Part shown: positions 7,565 to 13,546 of the stretch, in pieces
How positions within the stretch are numbered: the stretch's first letter is position 1
Layout of the letters: the number at the start of each line of letters is the position of its first letter
Origin: Haloarcula nitratireducens
GTDB taxonomy: Archaea > Halobacteriota > Halobacteria > Halobacteriales > Haloarculaceae
NCBI RefSeq assembly: GCF_019599505.1
Contig: NZ_RKLT01000041.1
Location: 1-20,527, forward strand
Direction of reading: 5' to 3'
Length of the DNA stretch: 20,527 bases
Notes under the pieces: model-generated
Databases searched by the model: none
What the model saw: only the letters and a program-made list of their open reading frames with translations
What the model was told of the DNA's origin: nothing
Position numbers and translations under genes: made by a program

Positions 7565-8323
7565 ATGACCGACCACGCCATCCGAGACGTAGTCGAGCAG
7601 AAACGAGCGAAACTCCTAGATGACTCAAACGGACTCAACGCCGCTGCAGCCGCCCATCCTCACGCTGCCCGTACGATCGGGGTCGGCCTCTTAGCACTTG
7701 ATGAAGTCGTACCCGCCAGAGACTGGTTCCGAGCCCTCGCACAGACATGGATTGCCACCGCTAACGACAATTGGGAAGCGAAATACAAAACCGGTTCACG
7801 AGCAGATGCTGTTGCTGGCCCATGGCGTGAGTATATCAGAGGGCTGTATAGTGCCGTACTCGCCGGGCACAATGTCGAACGCACGGTGTCGACAGTGCTT
7901 GAGCGGACGACAGCATCGTTCGTCGAGACACTCGACAAGCGACAGACTGCCCAGCAACTCGACCTTGCTCGTGCATTGAGCAGTACGCTCGTAGACGACA
8001 CCGCAACTGTCGAGCATGTCCGAACACTCCGACAAAATCTCGAGACAACTGGCACTCCAGCACGCAAGGACCACTACGAGCCCTACATCCGAATTGTGCA
8101 ACACCTCAACTGGGACAACGACGCGATGGTCGCCTACGGAGTCCACGAACTCGTCATGAGCCACGGTCGGTTCCGGGACGCGGATATTATACGGAACAGT
8201 GTCGCATACAAGGCGACAGCGCTGCTCGCTCTCGCCCGCCGTGCTGGGGCGTCAATCGCGTACAGCTACGAGACGATACCTGACGCCGTTAACGGGGACA
8301 CGTACTATCCCGTTGTAGAGTAG
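7565..8323 (+). CDS. Hypothetical all-helical protein, 252 aa
   Basis: The ATG at 7565 opens a 252-aa, mostly alpha-helical protein. It has an Ala-rich N-terminal region (GLNAAAAAHPHAARTIGVGL) and repeated paired helices. It ends in AYKATALLALARRAGASIAY and YETIPDAVNGDTYYPVVE. There is no signal peptide, transmembrane helix or recognisable catalytic motif. The length and helical-repeat style recall Imm49-type immunity proteins, but this is a weak resemblance from memory and I do not assign it. It follows the 379-aa unknown gene by 142 nt on the same strand. Its GC-rich third positions fit a real haloarchaeal gene. Confidence 0.65.
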   Translation: MTDHAIRDVVEQKRAKLLDDSNGLNAAAAAHPHAARTIGVGLLALDEVVPARDWFRALAQTWIATANDNWEAKYKTGSRADAVAGPWREYIRGLYSAVLAGHNVERTVSTVLERTTASFVETLDKRQTAQQLDLARALSSTLVDDTATVEHVRTLRQNLETTGTPARKDHYEPYIRIVQHLNWDNDAMVAYGVHELVMSHGRFRDADIIRNSVAYKATALLALARRAGASIAYSYETIPDAVNGDTYYPVVE

Positions 8324-8459
8324 CGCCCCTAGCGTAAGAATTTGAAGCACGGTGCGTCGTTTGAGAAAGCTGATTATATCGACCCAGAATCAGGTCATCG
8401 TGAGCCTGAAAGCGGACAGCAGGCCTGTACTCGCTCCTCAAGCGAGCCACGATAATCCT

Positions 8460-8590
8460 CGGTTTTCAATCAATACGAAGTGTACCTCGGCAGCGGTATA
8501 CCACCCACCGCCTTGCTCAAGCGCCAGCACCACCGTCACTAACTGCTCGATAGCCCTTTTAAGTTCATTCTCCCAAGAACTGTTCCGCCA
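8460..8590 (-). pseudogene. Remnant of an EVE/Mrr-like nuclease C-terminal module
   Basis: On the minus strand this segment encodes NELKRAIEQLVTVVLALEQG, then GGWYTAAEVHFVL. It aligns without gaps to KGAAEQLVAVLEALERGGGW and HTASEVHYVL of the EVE/nuclease gene at 494-1828; the corresponding DNA is about 692-777. The flanking sequence in the same frame no longer matches, and no start or long open frame surrounds it. It is therefore an orphan fragment of a paralogue that has decayed. The matching run of DNA (ccacccacc, gctcaag and so on) is visible directly in both places. Confidence 0.65.
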
Positions 8591-8780
8591 ATCGGACAGA
8601 ACAACCGTATTTAAATATCCAAGCGCTTCCCAAAATGTGCCCTATACTTTGCATGTATTCACCACCTAGCTACCCGACGTACCATTTACGATACTACTTA
8701 AAATATCTCTATCAACTTTTTATTAAGGTAATATAAATACCACTATATTTATCTGTATTATCTTTGTCTCTCATCATGTA
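8591..8780 (+). promoter_or_regulatory. AT-rich promoter region of the Tat lipoprotein gene
   Basis: Apart from the nuclease remnant, the 457 bases between 8324 and 8780 hold no gene. The last 90 bases (about 8690-8770) are strikingly AT-rich for this window. They contain several TATA-like runs (atataaatacc at about 8731, ctatatttatc at about 8743), suitable for driving the GTG-started gene at 8781. Which box is used cannot be decided by eye. Confidence 0.4.
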
Positions 8781-9830
8781 GTGTCCAACGAAAGTCAGTT
8801 CTCTCGGAGACGGTTCGTGGCGCTTGGTACACTCGCGGCTCTCGCGGGCTGTTCCGGCGGCGAAGATACATCTAACTCGGATAGCGACGGCAGTACGACA
8901 GATACTGCTACAACAACTGGTGACGGCGTGTCAGATACGCCTGCATCGGATGATGACGCTGCATCTGAAGAGGATGCAGGGTCACAAAGCGCGACGGTCA
9001 AACTTGGGGAGGTTGTCGAAGGCGACAATCTATCGATGGTCGCCCGAGAAACCTCGACGACGACCCAACTCGGTGAATTCCAAGAAGCCGGAAACGGCAA
9101 CGAGTTCGTCGTGATTCGCCTCGCTGTGAAAAACACCAGCGATTCCTTCATCGACTTTAGCAGCTTCTGGCAGACTCGCCTCAAAGACAGTGAGAATACC
9201 GTATACGACCCGACATTTGGAGCCACCGCTCATCCATTCGATGGAGGCTCACTCGCACCAGGTGAAGTCTCCCGTGGTGATGTCGTATACGAAGTGCCGA
9301 AGAACGCCGAAGGGTTGAACATGCAGTTTGACTTCAGTACGTTCGACCTGTTCAGCTTCGAACGCGTCGTGATCAACCTCGGACAGGAAGCCAGTAGCAT
9401 CTCCAACCTGTCGCAGGATCTTGACGTGGATATTCTGTCCCCAGGTGACTCAGCCTCGAAGAACGGCGTCAAAGCAACCGTTCACGGTGTTCGAACCGAG
9501 TCACAGCTTGGAGAAATGGCCCAACCAGATGAAGGGAACGAATATGTCATTCCCGACATCGAGATCACAAACAATACCGACGAGGCCCTCACTGTCTCAA
9601 CGCTTCTCCAGATGCGTATCAAAACGGGGACTGGTCTCTCCTACACTGCGGACACAATGGGGTCGTCCGCACTCGACCAAAGCTACAAGCAGGGGTCGGA
9701 TATTGCGCCTGGTGAAGCGCGACGCGGCGAACTCGCATTCCAAGTCGAAGAGGGAGTGGAACCACTCTACTTCATTTTCGACTTCTTAGACCTCGCTGAT
9801 TCCTATAAAGCGTTCTGGGAACTCCGATAG
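8781..9830 (+). CDS. Tat-exported lipoprotein with two DUF4352-like Ig-fold domains
   Basis: This is a 349-aa protein with GTG start at 8781. The N-terminus has the twin-arginine motif SRRRFVALG (R9-R11), a short hydrophobic stretch and a lipobox LAGC (C24), so it should be exported folded and lipid-anchored outside the cell. Residues 25-70 are a Ser/Thr/Asp-rich linker. Two related beta-sandwich domains follow (about 71-200 and 215-349). Each has a G-N-E-(F/Y)-V-x-x-x-(L/I)-x-(V/I)-x-N-x-(S/T) pattern (GNEFVVIRLAVKNTSD; GNEYVIPDIEITNNTD), typical of DUF4352 proteins. The two halves look like an internal duplication. Its ligand is unknown. It appears monocistronic. Confidence 0.85.
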   Translation: MSNESQFSRRRFVALGTLAALAGCSGGEDTSNSDSDGSTTDTATTTGDGVSDTPASDDDAASEEDAGSQSATVKLGEVVEGDNLSMVARETSTTTQLGEFQEAGNGNEFVVIRLAVKNTSDSFIDFSSFWQTRLKDSENTVYDPTFGATAHPFDGGSLAPGEVSRGDVVYEVPKNAEGLNMQFDFSTFDLFSFERVVINLGQEASSISNLSQDLDVDILSPGDSASKNGVKATVHGVRTESQLGEMAQPDEGNEYVIPDIEITNNTDEALTVSTLLQMRIKTGTGLSYTADTMGSSALDQSYKQGSDIAPGEARRGELAFQVEEGVEPLYFIFDFLDLADSYKAFWELR

Positions 9831-9953
9831 CGGGAGCTGCTACTATAGTATTTGAGTAGCGAGCTACTCGTTCCTCAGTATAGACGTCAGACGCATCAAA
9901 TGGGTTGGAAGGGTTGCAGCAAAACGGATCTGACATACCGAATACAATCAGAG

Positions 9954-10586
9954 TCAGAAAAGCTGCTCCAGAAGGTTCCGTTCGGCCCGCTGGAGATGTT
10001 CGTTGACAGTTGAGGAATCAAGCTCCAATTCCATAGCGATCTCCGTTGCCGAAACGTCCTTTGGAACCTCGTAGAACCCCATTGCCCACGCCGTCTCGAT
10101 GACCTCCCGCTGGCGACTGGTCAGACTGTCGAGGAGCTCGTCAGAGCTATCGTACTCACCGAGTCGTTGCAGGGTCGGCGAGACACCCGCTTGTTCGTAG
10201 TCCGCAAGATGCCCCGCAATCGTTTCCTGTGGCCCGACAAGCGACAGTGTCGCACCGTCCTCATCGACATCAGGATTACAGGTCCCGACCAACTCCGCAG
10301 CCGTCGCTTCGAGACTGTCTGGCAGGTCCGGCGCGGTAAAGGAAATCACGTACACATGAGCATCATCTCGTTCCGTGACATGGTTGACCTGATCCACGTA
10401 GTCGAGCCCAGCAAGTGCCGCCTCGTCACATCGCGTTGCAACTTCAACTTGGACAACAGCCCCATTCCCGCGACAGGCAAGCGCCTCGAACGAGCGGAGC
10501 CCTGCCTCGCTAACGATCGCAAAGAGGTCGTCAATCCCCATCGCCGCGAGTTCTCCGTCGGTGATACTCACCTCTGCCTCTCGCAT
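9954..10586 (-). CDS. HTH_10 (bacterio-opsin activator type) regulator
   Basis: This is a 210-aa protein starting MREAEVSITDGELAAMGIDD. Residues about 155-205 form the HTH_10 domain: LTSRQREVIETAWAMGFYEV, then a recognition region ATEIAMELELDSSTVNEHLQ. The N-terminal part (1-150) is an unclassified sensor-like region. It contains C38 in ACRGNGAVVQ, a pattern shared by many haloarchaeal HTH_10 proteins, plus C53 and C103 that could bind thiophilic metal. It is the last gene of the organomercurial lyase and methyltransferase operon, 77 nt after the methyltransferase, so control of that operon is inferred. A perfect 18-bp palindrome lies 36 nt before its start codon. Confidence 0.85.
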   Translation of the reverse strand: MREAEVSITDGELAAMGIDDLFAIVSEAGLRSFEALACRGNGAVVQVEVATRCDEAALAGLDYVDQVNHVTERDDAHVYVISFTAPDLPDSLEATAAELVGTCNPDVDEDGATLSLVGPQETIAGHLADYEQAGVSPTLQRLGEYDSSDELLDSLTSRQREVIETAWAMGFYEVPKDVSATEIAMELELDSSTVNEHLQRAERNLLEQLF

Positions 10587-10621
10587 ACCTCACAATCGAG
10601 TGCACAGCGACTACAGCGTTG

Positions 10622-10639
10622 TGCCCAGTATACTGGGCA
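10622..10639. promoter_or_regulatory. 18-bp perfect palindrome, candidate operator
   Basis: The sequence TGCCCAGTATACTGGGCA is fully self-complementary, with no spacer. It lies between the methyltransferase stop and the HTH_10 start, 36 nt upstream of the latter. This suits binding by a dimeric regulator or autoregulation. A terminator is unlikely because there is no loop and no T-run on either side. Confidence 0.5.
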
Positions 10640-10663
10640 GTCAGAAAAGAATCCCCACAGCCG

Positions 10664-11356
10664 TCACTCAGGACTGGCTTCGATCGCAGTGATCATCCCG
10701 AGGACCGCGGACGATGACTCGCGAATCTGGAGCGGCGACGCACCGACGACAGCGAGTGGCTCCTGATTCCATCGGCAGTTGTGTTTCTCGAAGTGAGCGT
10801 CGGCCCGCCAGTCCTGGAACCGAGCAATGGGGCCGACGCTACTCCGGCCGTGCTCCAACAGAAGAATCCGACCCTCGGGTACACAGACACGCCCCATCTC
10901 CGAGAGTGCCGCAACTGGATCTGGGAACGTACACGTCGACAACGAGGAGATCACAGTATCAAAGCTATCGTCCGGAAAGTCGAGATCCTGTGCATCCATC
11001 TCGTACAATGTTGTCTCTCGCTGAGTGTTATCGAGTCGCTGCCGCGCCGCTGTCAGCACAGCGTCGCTGATATCGATGCCGACGTACTCGGTGTCGTGGT
11101 CGAGGTACTGAGCGTTGGTCCCGACACCACAGGCCACATCAAGAACGCGGCCGGTGGCGTCGCCAAACAGCGCCCGGCGATACCGGCCACTAAGTATCCG
11201 ATTCAGCCAGTCCATCCGGGCCATCATTGAAGCCTGCTCTCGATAGGTTGCCTTCACATCGGCGATCGTGTGGGACCGATGACCGGCGAGCACGGACCCC
11301 CGCTCGGTCTCTATGGTCGTCGACGTCTCGTCATTGCTGTCGTCTGGCTCAGCCAT
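10664..11356 (-). CDS. Class I SAM-dependent methyltransferase
   Basis: This is a 230-aa protein. Motif I is VLDVACGVGTN (71-81), the acidic loop after beta-2 is GIDIS (93-97), DAQDLDF follows at about 121-127, and motif IV is FDTVISSLSTCTFPDPVAAL. This is the UbiE/MenG-like Methyltransf_11 layout. Cys at 142 and 194 lie near the likely substrate side. Its ATG overlaps the end of the lyase gene by 8 nt, with GGAGGAG just upstream, so the two are translationally coupled. The substrate is unknown. Coupling to a MerB-type lyase suggests a metal, metalloid or thiol substrate, but that is inference. Confidence 0.85.
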   Translation of the reverse strand: MAEPDDSNDETSTTIETERGSVLAGHRSHTIADVKATYREQASMMARMDWLNRILSGRYRRALFGDATGRVLDVACGVGTNAQYLDHDTEYVGIDISDAVLTAARQRLDNTQRETTLYEMDAQDLDFPDDSFDTVISSLSTCTFPDPVAALSEMGRVCVPEGRILLLEHGRSSVGPIARFQDWRADAHFEKHNCRWNQEPLAVVGASPLQIRESSSAVLGMITAIEASPE

Positions 11357-12023
11357 CGTTCTCCTCCCTGGTCAGTGCTCGAGCGAACGCTGTTGCCCCC
11401 GAGAGTGGCATCGCCACGGTCGCGGCAGGAACGTCGCCGGCCCACGCTTCGTAGGCCTCACGATCAGGAAAGGCCTTGACGTAGGGACAGATAGCAGCGT
11501 ACCCGTCCTGCAGCGTCGGGGTACCGCCGGACCGTTCACCAGCATCCGACGCAATACCAAGCGAGAAGACAGCCGTGTCGGGGGTGACCGAGAGTTCCTC
11601 GCTCTCCACGACGTGGGCTTCGATAGCCACGCCATCGGGGCTGACGGTGTGGAGGGCAACTGGTTCGGCTTCTAGCGCAGCGAGGATGACTGCATCGTAG
11701 AAACACTGGAAGGAGTACCGTTCGCCGTCCACGACACCCCAGTGGACAGTGTCCTCGTCGGTGTGACAGAGCTGCTCGACGTCGATAGCCCCACCACCGA
11801 CTTGCTGCCGGATCTGTTCAGCCCAGTCTGCGAGTGTCTCGACCGACTCGACACCGACAAAGCGGCCAAGCGCCGTTTGCAGCTCCGCGGGCAGTTGCTG
11901 GTCTAGCGTCGCCTCGCCTAACCAGTAATCGGCACCACGGTCGGCTGCAGTGTCCTGTGCGGTGCTATCACAGCATCCGTCGGTGGCGTCATCCGTCGTG
12001 GTATCGCTATTTGGGTGACACAT
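11349..12023 (-). CDS. merB: Organomercurial lyase (MerB-type, alkylmercury lyase family)
   Basis: MerB breaks the carbon-mercury bond of organomercurials by protonolysis, releasing Hg2+. From ATG 12023 the protein is 224 aa; an in-frame GTG at 12038 adds five residues. The N-terminus is Cys-rich, with MC near the start and a CC pair. The MerB core is present: RYSFQCFYDAVILAAL supplies Cys-x-x-Asp, matching C96 and D99 of E. coli MerB. The later AAICPYVKAFPDREAYEAWA supplies the second Cys, matching C159. All three catalytic residues are therefore conserved. It is the first gene of an operon with the methyltransferase (8-nt overlap) and the HTH_10 regulator. There is no merA in the window. 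A MerB-fold protein with another organometal substrate is possible. Confidence 0.8.
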   Translation of the reverse strand: MCHPNSDTTTDDATDGCCDSTAQDTAADRGADYWLGEATLDQQLPAELQTALGRFVGVESVETLADWAEQIRQQVGGGAIDVEQLCHTDEDTVHWGVVDGERYSFQCFYDAVILAALEAEPVALHTVSPDGVAIEAHVVESEELSVTPDTAVFSLGIASDAGERSGGTPTLQDGYAAICPYVKAFPDREAYEAWAGDVPAATVAMPLSGATAFARALTREENDG

Positions 12024-12079
12024 CACAGCTAGACACACAGGACGCTATACCCTCGGTCTTGCTCCCAATAATGCGGGCG

Positions 12080-12092
12080 GGTTTATAGAGAT
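12080..12092 (-). promoter_or_regulatory. TATA-like promoter of the lyase operon
   Basis: On the minus strand CTCTATAAACC lies about 45-60 nt upstream of the candidate start codons of the lyase gene (12038 GTG, 12023 ATG). A start site about 25 nt downstream would give a short leader. A second TATA-like GGGTATAGC lies nearer, at about 12045-12053. The hairpin-bounded element at 12105 starts just behind this promoter. Confidence 0.35.
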
Positions 12093-12104
12093 TCAAGGAG
12101 AAAA

Positions 12105-12408
12105 CCCACGACTTCAGTCGTGGGATGAATCCGACCTATTAAGTCACAAACCACCGTATTGAGTGGTGTGAGTGGAGAACTGGCAGTTAACTCGGTGTTT
12201 GCCACGGTTCGTAGCCGAAATCAAAACGTAAGCCGACCACTCCGACAGTCGTTAAACAATCAGACATCTCCAAGTCCTTCGCGGGATAGGAGTAACGGGG
12301 ACGTGGCTTTCCCATTGGCTGACTGTCCAACAAACCGTAAATTCCCAACCATCCGAATTGACGGGAGTAACATAAGAACCTCGGGAAGCCCACGACTGTA
12401 GTCGTGGG
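12105..12408. mobile_element. PATE-like / IS200-IS605-derived non-autonomous element
   Basis: Two hairpins with identical 9-bp arms (CCCACGACT and AGTCGTGGG) bound this 304-bp stretch: 12105-12124 with loop TC, and 12389-12408 with loop GT. This hairpin is characteristic of the right ends of haloarchaeal IS200/IS605 and IS1341-type (TnpB) elements, and of the short palindrome-associated elements (PATEs) described in Haloquadratum. The interior shows no transposase or TnpB reading frame. The 3' part (about 12290-12408) may derive from a TnpB-linked RNA-encoding end. It lies between the lyase operon promoter and the first SRPBCC gene. Confidence 0.55.
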
Positions 12409-12576
12409 AGGAAGTCACACTAATTCGACAAGCCACTACTGAACAAGCCGCCCCTCTCGCATGTTGTTGGCGCACTAATCGAACCCCCCTCATTTCCATC
12501 GTTTCCGCATCTCCACCCGAGGCTTCCGTCGTCCGGTTGCCCAGAATAGTGCAGCGTCATTACTCTGGGTTCCTGC

Positions 12577-13032
12577 CTACGAACCTTCACTCTCCGTTTC
12601 GAGTATGGAGTTCAAATTCTCGCCCTCTTCTCGCATGTGTGTTCGGACGGCGTCGAATTCGCTCTTATTGAGTCGCGCACCGATCGGTCCAGTTCGTACT
12701 TTGATGCGCTGGGTGAGCTCACAGCCCTCTGGGCTGGCATCAATCGTGAAGCTGATGTGGGGCATGAGCAGACCAACCAGGAGTGATGTCGGCTTGAATT
12801 CCAGATAGTGATCGGGAGTGACCGCGACGAATCTCACTGTCTTTTTCTGTACCTTGCCTGCAATTCGTTCTTCGAAATAGGCCTCTGCACCTTGCTGTAG
12901 CCCATTTTTCTTTGTCCAGCGGAACGTGATGTGATCGGGATGCCATCGTTCGTAGTTTGCTTCCATCTCCTCGAAAAACCGATACACTTCTTCTGGAGGC
13001 GCACCCACATCTGTTGTCTCTTTTAATATCAT
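12577..13032 (-). CDS. SRPBCC family protein (START-like lipid/ligand-binding fold), copy A
   Basis: This 151-aa protein starts MILKETTDVGAPPEEVYRFF, the typical opening of polyketide cyclase/START-like SRPBCC domains (V-x-A-P-x-E-x-V-(Y/W)-x-F). The strands ITFRWTKKNG, VRFVAVTPDHYLEFKP and HISFTIDASPEGCELTQRIK and a long C-terminal helix follow, so the fold is complete. The function is binding or transforming a small hydrophobic ligand; none is identified. It has a near-copy at 19616-20071, same length and orientation, about 92% identical at the protein level. CTATTTACC lies about 30 nt before the ATG, so the transcript is probably leaderless. It is monocistronic. Confidence 0.85.
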   Translation of the reverse strand: MILKETTDVGAPPEEVYRFFEEMEANYERWHPDHITFRWTKKNGLQQGAEAYFEERIAGKVQKKTVRFVAVTPDHYLEFKPTSLLVGLLMPHISFTIDASPEGCELTQRIKVRTGPIGARLNKSEFDAVRTHMREEGENLNSILETESEGS

Positions 13033-13075
13033 CGTAGACAGATGATGGCTACCTCATGGTAAATAGCTGCGCGTA
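12591..13075. repeat. Long direct repeat, copy A (SRPBCC gene plus promoter)
   Basis: This tract of about 485 bp aligns without gaps to 19630-20114, at a constant offset of 7039. It covers nearly all the SRPBCC gene and its promoter. Similarity starts abruptly at tctc(c/a)gtttcgagtatgga and fades after aaatagctgcgcgta. A short second block (13164-13193 with 20160-20189, gagaagttgcca and following) shows that the duplication once reached further upstream of the gene. Confidence 0.8.
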
Positions 13076-13271
13076 CACCCCGGGAGACACTACAAGCGCT
13101 CTTGTAAGTCGTGTCGAAGTAGCAAGGCAGGCACCCGATCTGCAGGTCGCTGGGGGGTCAGCATGAGAAGTTGCCATCGACTGACAGCGCCATCATCTGC
13201 AACTGATTTTAGCGGGTTCGTCGTCGCCGACTTCAGACTCATTCTTGCGAGGTAGAGACATATCTTGTATC

Positions 13272-13286
13272 TGTATACTGTATACA
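13272..13286. promoter_or_regulatory. 15-bp inverted repeat, candidate operator
   Basis: The sequence TGTATAC-T-GTATACA has perfect 7-bp arms around one base. It lies 11 nt upstream of the ATG of the 64-aa Cys/His-rich ORF, where the promoter or start site would be expected. It is AT-rich and could double as a TATA element. This position suits metal-dependent repression, which is inferred. Confidence 0.4.
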
Positions 13287-13297
13287 TATCACAGCAA

Positions 13298-13492
13298 ATG
13301 ACGTCCAGAGTTGAAGCAGCATCTCTCTGTGATACTGACTCGTCGGTCCCTCATTGTGAGACGCCAGTTGTTGGGCACCGATGTCATGTACAGCCTCCTC
13401 TAACAGAGGCAGTCGACAGGCAATTCGCAGATGCCACTCAAAATGGTTGCTTGTATCAACGAACGTGTCGGCGCTTCGAGCTCAGACCATGA
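13298..13492 (+). CDS. 64-aa Cys/His-rich small protein (candidate)
   Basis: From ATG 13298 the frame encodes 64 aa with five Cys (11, 20, 29, 51, 57) and three His (19, 27, 30), including HC and GHRCH groupings. Short haloarchaeal proteins with several Cys are often zinc-binding, and the density here could form one metal site. An in-frame ATG at 13265 exists, but the palindrome at 13272-13286 makes the later start more likely. It runs on the plus strand and converges with the P-type ATPase, whose stop is 54 nt downstream. The family is not recognised, and the ORF could be spurious. Confidence 0.4.
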   Translation: MTSRVEAASLCDTDSSVPHCETPVVGHRCHVQPPLTEAVDRQFADATQNGCLYQRTCRRFELRP

Positions 13493-13546
13493 GAACACGC
13501 ATTAGGAGCACTCCGAGCGCGAATGGAGAAATCCCACTACAGCCGG

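Noticed and set aside
10622..10639. The palindrome as a transcription terminator
   Set aside because: It has no loop and no T-run on either strand, so an operator is the better reading.
12187..12393. Minus-strand frame of 68 codons inside the hairpin-bounded element
   Set aside because: It has no protein-like composition or family match. Frames of this kind are common in non-coding ends of IS200/IS605-type elements.
13090..13287. Minus-strand frame of 65 codons upstream of SRPBCC copy A
   Set aside because: It crosses the partly duplicated leader of the SRPBCC gene and the 15-bp palindrome. The matching region near copy B does not keep the frame.
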